A stretch of 64,000 nucleotides of DNA from Rhizobium sp. WYCCWR10014 (GTDB taxonomy: Bacteria > Pseudomonadota > Alphaproteobacteria > Rhizobiales > Rhizobiaceae): positions 62,001 to 126,000 of the forward strand of contig NZ_LXFU01000023.1 in NCBI RefSeq assembly GCF_001657485.1. The letters run 5' to 3'. The notes beneath the pieces were generated by a model that saw only the letters and a program-made list of their open reading frames with translations, had not been told where the DNA came from and did not search any database. Positions 26,121-35,238 of this stretch are shown in pieces; within the stretch, counting starts at the first letter, position 1, and each line of letters begins with the position of its first letter. The translations under genes and the position numbers were made by a program.

Positions 26121-26241
26121 AGGAGCGGTCGAACATTCATCAGACGGACCGCTGAAGTTCACTTTCATTTCATCATCCACTAGATCACTAGCGGGACGCC
26201 GTATCAAGCACGCGCCGCAAGTGCGGGCTCCCGTCCATGCC

Positions 26242-27102
26242 TCAGCGAAGACATGTCCACATACCGAATATTTTGGCGATCACTTTCCCATTTTCGCGTC
26301 GCAACTGCCCATGAACAGATTTTTGCTCGTCAGAAAAATCAATAAGGTCGAAGAAAACGCTTTCATTTCGTTCGATATTTCCCAGGAAGAAGACGTCCTT
26401 ACGGACGACCGGCCCCTTGCAGGGAAACCAGTTTTCCAAGGCGCGATCGGCGAGAGCCTGATACTCGGCAAAGTAAAACAGTCCCGCGCCGTTGAACTCC
26501 TGCGAGGCGCTGGGATCAAACCGAAAGGTTCGGAGCGCTTTGTTTGCGGAGACCGGAAACCCGAAATGCGTTTCTAACCGCCCATTCCGGATGTCTGCAG
26601 CATTCTGGGCCAGAAGACTAGGCTGGAACCGTTGTCCCTGCGGCTCAGGCAACGTCACACGCGCTATCGAGTGATTGTTGTCTTTGATCGTTCTGTAAAC
26701 GAAGGTTGAGATGAGTTCGACGGCGCCGACGCTTCGTCCGTGGACAGACAACTCGTGTCGGGTCGAAGTCCGGGTTCGCGAGACTGCGGACAGTCTCGAA
26801 TGGATCGTCAAAATGTCGTTCGCCTGCACGACGTCGAAACGCGCATCCGTCAGTGACGTTGCACAGATCGCGGCATAGGCCTCCTCTCCATCGGCCGTTC
26901 TGAAATCCGCATTGTCGATCCCGAGATGACAGGCGAGCATCAGCCAATGGCGATGGCCGAGTTCCTTCATCAGCCAGGTCTCCGATAGCCCGTTTCCATT
27001 CAAATGCGGCATGCCGAGCAGCATGTGCGGATCAAGGGCGCGTTCCATCAGGTCGCGTGCCGAAGGTCCTGCGGGCGGAAAATCGAGAAGGGCCGCGCTC
27101 AT
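26242..27102 (-). CDS. LnmK/Pnap_2097-like hot-dog protein, last gene of the nitrilase cluster
   Basis: 286 aa starting MSAALLDFPPAG at 27102, 2 bp after the flavoprotein stop. Segments such as PHLNGNGLSETWLMKELGHRHW, split by a hydrophobic strand, and DVVQANDILTIHSRLS suggest a double hot-dog fold like LnmK, a bifunctional acyltransferase/decarboxylase of polyketide biosynthesis, and the related Pnap_2097 family. No acyl carrier protein or PKS gene is nearby. The role is inferred from fold resemblance and position only; it may acylate or hydrolyse the cluster's product. Confidence 0.6.
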   Translation of the reverse strand: MSAALLDFPPAGPSARDLMERALDPHMLLGMPHLNGNGLSETWLMKELGHRHWLMLACHLGIDNADFRTADGEEAYAAICATSLTDARFDVVQANDILTIHSRLSAVSRTRTSTRHELSVHGRSVGAVELISTFVYRTIKDNNHSIARVTLPEPQGQRFQPSLLAQNAADIRNGRLETHFGFPVSANKALRTFRFDPSASQEFNGAGLFYFAEYQALADRALENWFPCKGPVVRKDVFFLGNIERNESVFFDLIDFSDEQKSVHGQLRRENGKVIAKIFGMWTCLR

Positions 27103-27104
27103 GA

Positions 27105-28379
27105 TCAGGCGCTGACCGATTGCTTGAGAGACGATGTCTGTGCCGAACGTCGAGCTGCGAGATGCCCGACCACATGTTCGGCATCCCTGCCGACGCTGAG
27201 GAACCGGCCCGAGCCCCAGGTCCAGAGCCAGGGAAGTCCCAGCACGTAGACACCATCGACGACGGTGACGCCGCGGCGATGAACGGGATAGGCATTGCCA
27301 TCGAAGATCGGCAGTCCGACGAAGGACCAATCTGGACTGAATCCCGTGGCCCAGATGACCGAGGTGATCCCCTCCGCCTTCAGGTCGAGTTCGGCGATCT
27401 CCGCCTCAGGCTCCCAGACGGGGACATAGGGGGACCCGGCCGGAGCATCGATGCCCTTTTCGGCGATATGCCGGTCAATCAGGGCATTGATGCCGTTGTA
27501 GACACGGTCGGCGCCGTCGAGATTGGCCTTCAGGTTCGGCTCGAACAGCATCCGGCCGGCGGCGACGCCGGACATGCGGCCGTATAGCGCCATGCCCTCC
27601 AGCGCGAACTTGCGCAGATCGATATCGCGTCCGCCGTCGCGTCCTGTCAGGTAATGGTTGGTGTCGTGCTTCTTCTTCGTCATGCCATCATGTTCGACCG
27701 TGATGTCGTACTGGCCGATATCGGAAAGCCAGTCGACCACATCGCGGCCGCGATAGAACCGGGCGCAGCGTGGCGCGTTGCCGGTGACGAGATGCACCTT
27801 GCGGCCGGCCAGATGCAGATCCTCTGCAATCTGGCAGCCGGACTGGCCGGAGCCGACCACGATGACGCCGCCTTCCGGCAGGTGATCGGCGCTGCGGTAG
27901 GCGGCTGTATGGATCTGCATGATGTCCTCCGGCAGGCGCTCGGCAGCACGCGGAATGGCCGGATCTGCATAGAGGCTGGTGGCGATCACCACGGCATCGG
28001 CGGTCACTGCGCCAGCCGAGGTCGCTAGCCGGAAGAGGCCGCCATGCCTTTCGAGCGAGGTCACGCTGGTTTGCTCGAAGACCGGCGCATCGACCTTTTT
28101 CACGAAGCGATCGACATAGGCGAGAATCTCGTCCTTGACCATAAAACCGTGCGGATCCGTGCCGTCATAGGGATGGTCGGGAAGCTGGCATTGCCAGTTC
28201 GGCGTCACCAGGCAGAAGGCGTCCCAGCGTTCGTTCTTCCACTTATGCGCAACGGTCTTCTTCTCGAAGACCACGTGATCGATGCCGTGCCCCTTCAGAT
28301 AATGAGAGGCCGAGAGCCCGGCCTGGCCACCGCCGATGACGACCGCACTGTAATGGCTCTTGAGGAATGGTGTGGTCAT
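27105..28379 (-). CDS. MSMEG_0569-family flavin-dependent oxidoreductase
   Basis: 424 aa. The FAD-binding loop VIGGGQAGLSASHYL and a second dinucleotide fold VVGSGQSGCQIAEDL place it with flavin monooxygenase-like enzymes using NADPH. Sequence details (WKNERWDAFCLVTPNW, GTDPHGFMVKDE) fit the flavoprotein of the conserved Nit1C nitrilase cluster. The ATG at 28379 has AAAGGA 8 bp upstream, and an earlier GTG at 28394 is rejected. The reaction in the cluster is not established, to my knowledge. Confidence 0.85.
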   Translation of the reverse strand: MTTPFLKSHYSAVVIGGGQAGLSASHYLKGHGIDHVVFEKKTVAHKWKNERWDAFCLVTPNWQCQLPDHPYDGTDPHGFMVKDEILAYVDRFVKKVDAPVFEQTSVTSLERHGGLFRLATSAGAVTADAVVIATSLYADPAIPRAAERLPEDIMQIHTAAYRSADHLPEGGVIVVGSGQSGCQIAEDLHLAGRKVHLVTGNAPRCARFYRGRDVVDWLSDIGQYDITVEHDGMTKKKHDTNHYLTGRDGGRDIDLRKFALEGMALYGRMSGVAAGRMLFEPNLKANLDGADRVYNGINALIDRHIAEKGIDAPAGSPYVPVWEPEAEIAELDLKAEGITSVIWATGFSPDWSFVGLPIFDGNAYPVHRRGVTVVDGVYVLGLPWLWTWGSGRFLSVGRDAEHVVGHLAARRSAQTSSLKQSVSA

Positions 28380-28390
28380 GGTGGGTCCTT

Positions 28391-28678
28391 TCAAAGGATG
28401 AAGCTTTCGCAGCGGACTTCGGCCCCTGCGTCGGTGAGATAGGGAGTGGCGGCCTGTTCGATGCGCGACAGCTGGCCGAGCGCCAACGAGCAGGGATAGC
28501 CGTATTTCGCCTTGACCCTGTCGCTGGCGATGGTCAGTGCCGTGCGGCTGCGATCGAGAAAGTCGGACAGCGGATAGCTTCGGCCCTCGGCGAAATAGTC
28601 CTTGATCACCAGGGAGGGCGAGTAACAGGTCTCCTTGCGGCCATCCGGCCAGGCAATGACGAACCGCATTTCAGGCAT
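28391..28678 (-). CDS. MSMEG_0570-family nitrogen-starvation response protein
   Basis: 95 aa, MPEMRFVIAWPDGRKETCYS at the start and RIEQAATPYLTDAGAEVRC near the end. This is the small protein invariably found with the Nit1C nitrilase cluster. Its start overlaps the stop of the glycosyltransferase by 8 bp. Function unknown; the name comes from reported nitrogen-starvation induction of cyanobacterial neighbours. Confidence 0.85.
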   Translation of the reverse strand: MPEMRFVIAWPDGRKETCYSPSLVIKDYFAEGRSYPLSDFLDRSRTALTIASDRVKAKYGYPCSLALGQLSRIEQAATPYLTDAGAEVRCESFIL

Positions 28679-29840
28679 GGTGGGGCTCCAGCAGCGTGTG
28701 ATAGCGGGCAAGATGGGCAGTCGCGGTTTGGTGCCAGCCATGGCGGGCGGCAACCGCGAGACCACGGGGAATGATCTGCTCGCGGATCGGTGCGACCAGC
28801 GCCAGCACCATGCCTTCGGCAATGGAGACCGGATGACGCGGATCGCACCAGATCGCATCGCCGGGACCTAGATATTCGGTGAAGGGCGCAATCGAGGACG
28901 TCACGACCGGAATGCCGCTGGCCATGGCTTCCAGAACGACGAGGCCGAAGCCCTCCTTGAGCGAAGGGAACACCAGCGCATCCGCCAGCCGGTAGAGGCT
29001 CGGCATGTCGGCATCGGCGATCGCACCGGTGATATGCACCGCTGCGGCGTCCCGACCGAGGCAGGCGAGGCAAGAACGGAACTCTTCCTGATAGTCGCCA
29101 TGGTCCAGGATAGAGGCGCCGCCGGCAATGACAAGCTGGGCATCCGGCCGGATGGCGCGGACCTGACGAAAGGCTTCGAGAATACCGAGGGTGTTCTTTC
29201 GCGCCTCGATGCCGCCGACACTGAGGAAGATCGGCCCGCTTCCCAGCTGCAGTCTGTCGCGCAGAGCGACCTGCTCGCCGCTCCAGGCAGGCGAGAAGCG
29301 GTTGGTGTCGACGCCGTTGCCCACCACTGTCGCCTCAATGCCGCGATCATATCTCAGCTTGTCCCGCCAGAGGCGGCTGACGGCGAAGAAGATATCGGCC
29401 GCATCGATCGCACGATCCTGCAAAGCCATCAGGCGCGGATCAGCAAACTGGTCGATGTGGTGGACAGTGCGGGCAAAATTCGGGATCAGGCCCTCCAGCT
29501 TGAGGGTCGCCAGCGCATTGCCGGAAATGCCGTCATGGGCGTGGAACAGGTCGAAACCGTTGGTTCCGGTTCTTCGGAAATAGCCGACATAGTCTGCAAT
29601 CCGCTGCTCGACCATTTGCGTCATGTCCGCAGGTGCCGGCGGCACGGCAATGCAGGCGGTGCCGCAGGAGGGTTGACGAAAGAAGCCCGCCCCTTTGGCA
29701 TCAGGCGCATGCAGGACCACCTCATGACCAAGCGAGGTCAGCGCTTCCGAAAGCTGCATGGCATGAACCACGCCGCCACGCGGGTTGGTGGAATGGGTCA
29801 GCATGGCAATGCGCAGGGTTCGGTGCGACGGGAGGCTCAT
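28671..29840 (-). CDS. MSMEG_0565-family glycosyltransferase (GT4-like)
   Basis: 389 aa, GT-B fold. The N-terminus (LRIAMLTHSTNPRGGVVHAM), DLFHAHDGISGNAL and VHHIDQF are typical of this subfamily. The C-terminal donor-binding domain shows SVGGIEARKN and the EX7E-like stretch SLKEGFGLVVLEAMASGIPVV. It transfers a nucleotide-activated sugar to an unknown acceptor. The ATG at 29840 overlaps the AIR-synthase-like stop (ATGA). Its presence suggests that the cluster's product is glycosylated. Confidence 0.87.
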   Translation of the reverse strand: MSLPSHRTLRIAMLTHSTNPRGGVVHAMQLSEALTSLGHEVVLHAPDAKGAGFFRQPSCGTACIAVPPAPADMTQMVEQRIADYVGYFRRTGTNGFDLFHAHDGISGNALATLKLEGLIPNFARTVHHIDQFADPRLMALQDRAIDAADIFFAVSRLWRDKLRYDRGIEATVVGNGVDTNRFSPAWSGEQVALRDRLQLGSGPIFLSVGGIEARKNTLGILEAFRQVRAIRPDAQLVIAGGASILDHGDYQEEFRSCLACLGRDAAAVHITGAIADADMPSLYRLADALVFPSLKEGFGLVVLEAMASGIPVVTSSIAPFTEYLGPGDAIWCDPRHPVSIAEGMVLALVAPIREQIIPRGLAVAARHGWHQTATAHLARYHTLLEPHHA

Positions 29841-30811
29841 GCGGCGACATCCTGCCGACCGAGCTGCAGCAGGGGTGTTTCGGTATGATCGCGCACCACT
29901 GCACGGCTTTCGCCATCGACCAGTGCGATCTCGCCACCAGCCACGACTGCGCCGATGACCGCAGCGCTGATGCCGCGCGCGGTGAAGCGGGTGACGACAT
30001 CGGCCGCATGTTCCGGCGCGACCGAGAGCAGATAGCCGAAGCTCGGAAAGGTGACGAGCCAGCGGTCGAGGCTCACACCGGCGGGCAGGGGAACGGCGGT
30101 GACGTCGATATCGATGCCGACATGCGAACATTCTGCCAGCATGATGGCCGTGCCGACGATGCCGCCCTGGCTGATATCCTTCGCAGACAGCGCCAGCCCG
30201 GCCTCGGCGATCGCGGGCAGCAGCTCGAGATCGCCGCGCAGGCGCGCCGGCGCGGCATCGGTGGCGGCTTCCCAGTTGTTGAAGGGTTCGCGGTAACGGC
30301 CGCGATGGTCGATCGCTGCAACCAGCACATCGCCCGGCTTTGCATCGAAGCTCGTCAGCAGCGTCTTGGCACGACCGAGAATGGCGACCGACAATTGGCC
30401 GCGTTCGGTGCGGATATTGGTGTGCCCGCCGACGATCGGCACGCCAAAGGCGCTGGATGCCGCCCGCATGCCTTCCAGAACGGGTGTCGCGCCTGCCTCG
30501 CCATTGGCCCAGACGGCATCGACCACGGCGATCGGCCGGCCACCCATGGCAACGACGTCGGAGATGTTGACCATGACGCCGCACCAGCCGGCGAACCAGG
30601 GGTCGGCGGCGACGAACTCGTTCATGAACCCTTCAATGGCAAAAAGCAGATAACCGTCGCCATCGGGCAGTGCGGCGCAATCGTCGCCGACGGCAATCTG
30701 CTGCCACTGCAGGCCGAGCCTTGCCGCGATCGTGCCGATATCCTGCTTGGCGGCGATGCCGCTGCTGGCCGAGAGTTTTGCCGCCAGGGTCTTGATGTCG
30801 AACGCGACCAT
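29837..30811 (-). CDS. Sll0787-family AIR-synthase-like protein
   Basis: 324 aa. It has the PurM/ThiL/SelD-type ATP-binding fold: VGDDCAALP, VNISDVVAMGGRPIAVVDAV, GHTNIRTERGQL and DISQGGIVGTAIML. Relatives phosphorylate or cyclise amidine/amide substrates with ATP. In Nit1C clusters it is a constant member and probably activates the nitrilase product. It starts 2 bp after the acetyltransferase stop. The precise reaction is unknown. Confidence 0.87.
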   Translation of the reverse strand: MVAFDIKTLAAKLSASSGIAAKQDIGTIAARLGLQWQQIAVGDDCAALPDGDGYLLFAIEGFMNEFVAADPWFAGWCGVMVNISDVVAMGGRPIAVVDAVWANGEAGATPVLEGMRAASSAFGVPIVGGHTNIRTERGQLSVAILGRAKTLLTSFDAKPGDVLVAAIDHRGRYREPFNNWEAATDAAPARLRGDLELLPAIAEAGLALSAKDISQGGIVGTAIMLAECSHVGIDIDVTAVPLPAGVSLDRWLVTFPSFGYLLSVAPEHAADVVTRFTARGISAAVIGAVVAGGEIALVDGESRAVVRDHTETPLLQLGRQDVAA

Positions 30812-30813
30812 CC

Positions 30814-31356
30814 TTACGCCGCCTTTCTGGAAAGAGCGGTGAAGCCAGCCTCGGGTGTGGCGCAGGGCGGATAATAAGCAAGGTCGGCCTTCATCCTGAG
30901 ATGCGGCTTGCCGTAGACCTCGAATTCCTCGATCACATCCCAGTGCAGCCTGCGGAACAGCAGACCGTTCTGAACCTGCACATTGGCGAGGAACGTGTGG
31001 CATCCGATCGCATTGGCGGAGGACACGGCGAGCTTGATCAGAGTCGCCCCCAGGGCGCCGATCTTGCGGAAATCCGGATGGACCGCCAGCCGCGAGCCCC
31101 ACCAGAGACCGGGTTCGGCCTGATGGATGCGCACCGTTCCGACCAGCTGGTCGGCGGCAACGCCGAGCATGGAGAGAGCCACGATCGGGATGGCCTGATC
31201 ATCGATCGCATCTCGGTCATCGCCTTCGAAGATCCGCTGTTCCTCGCAGAAGACGGCACGGCGCAGCGCATGCGCTTGGCTGCGCTCCCAGGCGGAGGTT
31301 GCGAACTTCACCTGGAATTCGCTCGAGCGATAGGGAGCAAAGGCTTCGAGCATCAT
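30814..31356 (-). CDS. MSMEG_0567/Sll0786-family GNAT N-acetyltransferase
   Basis: 180 aa. The GNAT acetyl-CoA region is seen in LWWGSRLAVHPDFRKIGALG and LANVQVQNGLLFRRLHW. The N-terminus RRAVFCEEQRIFEGDDRD is characteristic of this subfamily. Its ATG overlaps the radical SAM stop (ATGA, 31353-31356). It probably acylates an amine intermediate of the pathway. Confidence 0.87.
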   Translation of the reverse strand: MMLEAFAPYRSSEFQVKFATSAWERSQAHALRRAVFCEEQRIFEGDDRDAIDDQAIPIVALSMLGVAADQLVGTVRIHQAEPGLWWGSRLAVHPDFRKIGALGATLIKLAVSSANAIGCHTFLANVQVQNGLLFRRLHWDVIEEFEVYGKPHLRMKADLAYYPPCATPEAGFTALSRKAA

Positions 31357-32471
31357 TTGGTGAGCATCCTTTCATAGGTGGAAAGGGCGGAGCAGGCGCC
31401 GCATTTGCCGCAGCCGGCCTTGATGTCGACGGCCTTCAAGCCGCTGGCGACCAGCATCCTGGACAAGGGTCCGAGGATCGAGTGCATGAAGTCGGGCCTC
31501 GGCGCCGGATGGCTTTCCAGCGGCGTGCCGGAGATCGGTACGAAGGGCACGACGAAGGGATAGACACCGAGCGCAACCAGCTTTTCGCAGATGTCCAGAA
31601 TGGCTTCACGGCTGTCGCCGAGCCCCGCCAGAATATAGGTCGAGACCTGGCCGCGCCCGAAGACCTCCACTGCGGCCTTGAACGAGGCCATGTATTTGGC
31701 GATCGAGACCTGCGCCTTGCCGGGCATGATGCGGGCACGGACCTCCGGCGTCACGGCTTCCAGATGCATGCCGAGTGCATCGACGCCGGCCTCCTTCATG
31801 CGGGTGAACCATCGATCGTCCTCCGGCGGCTCGCATTGCGCCTGGATGGGAATGTTGACGGCCGCCTTGATGGCGCGGGCGCTGTCGGCGAGGATCGCAG
31901 CACCGCGGTCGTCGCCCTTCGGCGTGCCGGTGGTCATCACCATATGCTTGACGCCGTCCAGTTCGACCGCGGCCTTGGCGACTTCCGCAAGCTGCTCCGG
32001 CGTCTTATGGGCGATGGTGCGGCCGGCGGCCAGCGATTGGCCGATGGCGCAGAACTGACAGGTCTTGGTACGGCTCTGATAGCGGATGCAGGTCTGCAGC
32101 ACGGTCGTGGCAAGCACGTCCTTGCCGTGCAGAACGGCGATCTGCGAATAGGGAATACCGTCGGCGGTCGAGCGCTCGTAGAAGCGTGGACGCAGGGGAA
32201 AGGAGACCTCGCCCAGCACCGTGCCGTCCCGGCTGATACGGCTGCGGCCCATCTCGTCCGGCTTTTCCACCAGATAGGGGCTCTCGAATGCAGGTGCGGT
32301 GTGAACCGGCACCATCACCGTCATGCCGTCAATGGTCAGTGCCTTATGGTCGGACGGTCCGGCACCACCGCGGCGGCTTTCATGTCCGGCCTTGGGGTCA
32401 ACGAGCCGGGCTCCGTAGGACTGCAATTCGTTGATCAGTATCTCGGTCGGCAGACGTATCGTATGCTCCAT
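31353..32471 (-). CDS. MSMEG_0568-family radical SAM protein
   Basis: 372 aa. The cluster cysteines occur as [19 protein letters not shown] (C-x9-C-x2-C), differing from the common CxxxCxxC spacing but typical of this subfamily. A C-terminal CGKCGACS motif may hold a second Fe-S cluster. Mid-barrel segments [14 protein letters not shown] and [12 protein letters not shown] resemble biotin/lipoyl-synthase-like radical enzymes. The start overlaps the nitrilase end by 74 bp; no later start is plausible. The substrate is not known. Confidence 0.87.
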   Translation of the reverse strand: MEHTIRLPTEILINELQSYGARLVDPKAGHESRRGGAGPSDHKALTIDGMTVMVPVHTAPAFESPYLVEKPDEMGRSRISRDGTVLGEVSFPLRPRFYERSTADGIPYSQIAVLHGKDVLATTVLQTCIRYQSRTKTCQFCAIGQSLAAGRTIAHKTPEQLAEVAKAAVELDGVKHMVMTTGTPKGDDRGAAILADSARAIKAAVNIPIQAQCEPPEDDRWFTRMKEAGVDALGMHLEAVTPEVRARIMPGKAQVSIAKYMASFKAAVEVFGRGQVSTYILAGLGDSREAILDICEKLVALGVYPFVVPFVPISGTPLESHPAPRPDFMHSILGPLSRMLVASGLKAVDIKAGCGKCGACSALSTYERMLTK

Positions 32472-33444
32472 CGGAAAGGGTCCTTGCTTCGGCTATGGGG
32501 AGGGATGGCTGAGTGGTGGCGACCATCGGCGCCGTGGCGCGGCCATCCATGACAAGATGCAGCAGCTCGGGTCGGGCATAATGGCCGACCGAATCCATCA
32601 TCCGCTTGCGTTTGACGATCAGGCTCATGTCGAGATCGGCGATCAGGATGCCTTCGCCTTCTGTGAGCGGCGGCACGACATGTTTGCCTTCGGGCGAGAT
32701 GATTGCGGTCATGCAGCCGCCGCGCAGGGCCTTCTGCAGACCGGCGTCGGAGGTGATGGAGGCAATCTGCTCGTCGGTTAGCCAGCCTGTGGCATTGACC
32801 ACGAAACAACCGCTTTCCAGCGCATGGTGGCGGATGGTGACTTCCATCTGGTCGGCAAAGATCGGCCCGACCATCGAGCCCGGAAACTGGGCGATATGGA
32901 TGTCCTCGTGCTGCGCCATCAGGGCGTAGCGGGCCAGAGGATTGTAATGCTCCCAGCAGGCCAGCGCCCCAAGGCGTCCGACGGCGCTGTCGACCACCTT
33001 GAGGCCCGAGGCGTCGCCCTGGCCCCAGATCATTCGCTCATGAAAGGTCGGGGTGATCTTGCGACGCTTGAGGATGAGCGTGCCATCGGCATCAAACAGC
33101 AGCTGGGCATTATAGAGCGATCCGTGGTCGCGCTCGTTGACGCCAAGCGCCACGACGATGCCATGCTCGCGGGCGGCGGCCGAGACCGCATCGGTGGCAG
33201 CGCTCGGCACCGTGACGGCTTCCTCATAAAGTCGCACGTGCTCCTTGCCGGAGAGAACCGGCGGCAGCACGAAAGAAAAATAGGGGTACCAGGGGACGAA
33301 GGTTTCGGGAAAGACGATCAGCTCGGCGCCTTTGGCTGCCGCTTCACGAATTGCATCCAGCACGCGGGCCAGTGTTTTCTCGCGCGAGGTCAGATCCGGC
33401 GCGATCTGCGCGGCGGCAACCCGGACACTCGTTTTTTTCTCCAT
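32398..33444 (-). CDS. Nit6803-type nitrilase
   Basis: 348 aa with the full catalytic triad: Glu47 ([10 protein letters not shown]), Lys129 ([13 protein letters not shown]) and Cys163 ([15 protein letters not shown]). Nitrilases hydrolyse nitriles to acids and ammonia. Sequence around the Cys places it with the cyanobacterial Nit6803 subfamily, which defines the Nit1C cluster. The last 35 residues are a polar tail that overlaps the radical SAM reading frame. It lies after a stem-loop and the Sll0783-type gene. Use of nitriles or cyanide as a nitrogen source has been proposed for such clusters. Confidence 0.92.
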   Translation of the reverse strand: MEKKTSVRVAAAQIAPDLTSREKTLARVLDAIREAAAKGAELIVFPETFVPWYPYFSFVLPPVLSGKEHVRLYEEAVTVPSAATDAVSAAAREHGIVVALGVNERDHGSLYNAQLLFDADGTLILKRRKITPTFHERMIWGQGDASGLKVVDSAVGRLGALACWEHYNPLARYALMAQHEDIHIAQFPGSMVGPIFADQMEVTIRHHALESGCFVVNATGWLTDEQIASITSDAGLQKALRGGCMTAIISPEGKHVVPPLTEGEGILIADLDMSLIVKRKRMMDSVGHYARPELLHLVMDGRATAPMVATTQPSLPIAEARTLSDGAYDTSADRDTDQRIAVLRSPAR

Positions 33445-33472
33445 GACGAAATCCTCGATTGACGGGTGGGGA

Positions 33473-33494
33473 GGCGGAGCGCCAAGGCTCCGCC
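33473..33494 (-). promoter_or_regulatory. Stem-loop between first and second genes of the nitrilase operon
   Basis: GGCGGAGC and GCTCCGCC form a perfect 8-bp stem with a 6-nt loop, 26 bp after the stop of the Sll0783-type gene and before the nitrilase. No T-run follows on the minus strand. It may set the expression ratio of the abundant first protein to the enzymes. Confidence 0.5.
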
Positions 33495-33520
33495 CTTATT
33501 CTTTGTGGCGCGCTTGCTGC

Positions 33521-34003
33521 TCAGAGCGTCCAGGTATCAAGGATGAAGGCGCCGTCGCGGCGATGGATCAGGATGAGGTCGAGAACGTCGAGCGGACTGA
33601 TCGGCGCGATGCCGGGGATCAGCGCGCCTTCGCCATGGCCGTAAAGCGCCTGAAGGGCAAAACGGCAGGCATAGACCTTGCCGCCTTCTTCCATGAACTT
33701 GACGATCTGGTTGTTAAAATTCAGATGGCCGGGAAAGGCCTCCGCGCCGAGCGTCGGAAAACCGCGCTGGACGCCGAGCGTGACGCCCGGGCCGTAGAGA
33801 AGGATCGATGTCTCGAAACCTTTCCGCTTCAGGCGTGTCGCCTGCAGCAGGTTGACGAATCCGATCGATCCTTCGAAGGCCACGGTATGGAAGGTGACGA
33901 GGGCTTTTTCGCCTTCGCCGGCTTGCACGTCTTCGAAAACCTTGTCCTCGTAATCGACAAGAAAGTCGCCTTTTTGATTGGCTGGCTTGGTCACTGCGGG
34001 CAT
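33521..34003 (-). CDS. MSMEG_0572/Sll0783-family nitrogen-starvation response protein
   Basis: 160 aa. DsrE-like small fold with [29 protein letters not shown] and [15 protein letters not shown]. First gene of the leftward Nit1C operon. The ATG at 34003 has AAGGAG 8 bp upstream; an upstream in-frame ATG at 34087 gives an unconvincing N-terminus. The cyanobacterial homologue Sll0783 is linked in the literature to nitrogen starvation and PHB accumulation. The biochemical role is unknown. Confidence 0.87.
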   Translation of the reverse strand: MPAVTKPANQKGDFLVDYEDKVFEDVQAGEGEKALVTFHTVAFEGSIGFVNLLQATRLKRKGFETSILLYGPGVTLGVQRGFPTLGAEAFPGHLNFNNQIVKFMEEGGKVYACRFALQALYGHGEGALIPGIAPISPLDVLDLILIHRRDGAFILDTWTL

Positions 34004-34524
34004 GGATGGCTCCTTGATTGAAATCTGATCCCCATCCGGGGGGGGCATCCATCCAATTGCAAGCGCTATGCCAGATTGATTATGCACAAATAGCAGTCAA
34101 ATCTGACGATAATGCATTCAATTATGCTATCAATAACGAAAGCGAAAATTTTAGAGCTAATTTCTGAGCGACGGCGTGCAAAAATCGAATGCACGAAAGC
34201 TCAAATCAGGTGCATTCAATTGGTCGTCAATCATTGCAGGAAGCATTGATACTGGCGCGGCGCGGGGCCAGGACTGAAGCCGTTGTCCGAGTTGAGGCCG
34301 CCTTTCCGGCGGCGTCGCAATGCAATGGATGCGTCTCGGTCCGAAGAAGGCTAGGCGTCAATATGCATTAATCGCTTCAATCGGAAAAATCTAGCTATAT
34401 TGAATGCAATCAATTAAGGCGGTTGGATGTGTGCGTGAGACCGTTCTTCCGCCGGCAGAGGATATTTGGAGTCCGTTCTCGCCGAGCACGGTCGTATCGC
34501 TCTTTTCAGAAAACAGGAGAAACT
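34004..34524. promoter_or_regulatory. Control region upstream of the nitrilase operon with repeated TGCATTCAAT
   Basis: These 521 AT-rich bp hold the promoter of the leftward operon and of the rightward disrupted hydrolase. TGCATTCAAT is found at 34113-34122 and 34211-34220 and as its exact complement at 34399-34408. Near copies are at 34184-34193 (ATCGAATGCA) and 34364-34372 (TGCATTAAT). No regulator gene adjoins. I see no gene in this stretch. Confidence 0.6.
34113..34408. repeat. Interspersed 10-bp motif TGCATTCAAT, three exact and two near copies
   Basis: Exact copies are spaced 98 and 188 bp apart, with one in inverse orientation. The 34399 copy extends to ATTGAATGCAAT, an imperfect palindrome with ATTG/CAAT arms, suggesting a dimeric binding protein. 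The motif is within 400 bp of the start of the nitrilase operon. Confidence 0.55.
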
Positions 34525-35075
34525 ATGAATCATAAACCGACGATCATTCTGGTGCATGGCTTTTGGGGTGGAGCCGCACATTGGGGCAAGGTCATACTCG
34601 AACTGGCACAAAGGGGCTATCAGTCCGTTCACGCCGTCGAACTGCCGTTGACGTCGCTAGCCGAGGATGCCGAACGGACACGCAAGATGGTGGCCCAGCA
34701 GAAAGGGCCGGTCCTGCTCGTCGGTCATTCCTACGGCGGTGCTGTCATCACCGAAGCGGGAGATCAACCGAATGTCGCGGGGCTTGTCTATATCGCCGCA
34801 TTCGCTCCCGACGCAGGCGAAAGTCCAGGCGGAATCATCCTCCTGCGGCAATGGCCAATATCGAGCCGGACAGCGACAGCTACCTATGGCTCAAGGCTGA
34901 CAAATTTCACGAAAGCTTCTGCCAGGATATATCCCCGGAAGATGCTTTCGTTTTCGCGGCGACCCAAAAAGCGCCGCTCGCCGGCACCTTTGGAGACGCC
35001 ATCACCGCTCCGGCCTGGAGGAAGAAGCCGTGGAGGTCTCGAAGTAAGAACAAGGCGCTTGTGGCGGGGGTGTGA
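34525..35075 (+). pseudogene. Alpha/beta hydrolase, frameshifted and probably truncated
   Basis: The N-terminal half reads MNHKPTIILVHGFWGGAAHW and VLLVGHSYGGAVI, giving the oxyanion loop and nucleophile elbow of an alpha/beta hydrolase (esterase, YraK/salicylate-hydrolase-like). After GESPGG near 34840 the homologous continuation (MANIEPDSDSYLWLKADKFH, ATQKAPLAGTFGDAITAPAW) is in another frame, consistent with loss of one base. That second frame ends at 35075, before the catalytic His expected near the end. AGGAGA lies 7 bp before the ATG. Both damage signs point to a pseudogene; a sequencing error could explain only the frameshift. Confidence 0.75.
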
Positions 35076-35238
35076 GAATAAGCGCACCCCCGCTTTCACG
35101 CCCTGCCCGCTCCGGTTTCGAGCACGATACGCCGCAACGAAACTGTTCGGATGTCTGGCCATTCCGCATTGATCGACAAGCTTCACCGCGAGAGCTACAG
35201 AATAGCCTGATCGATAGCAGCACGTTGAGCGGACACTG

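Noticed and set aside
29722..30874. Long plus-strand frame over the AIR-synthase-like and glycosyltransferase genes
   Set aside because: Crosses two well-supported opposite-strand genes and has no family resemblance.
34189..34371. 60-codon plus-strand frame in the nitrilase control region
   Set aside because: No ribosome site, and it runs through the repeated operator-like motif; better read as regulatory DNA.
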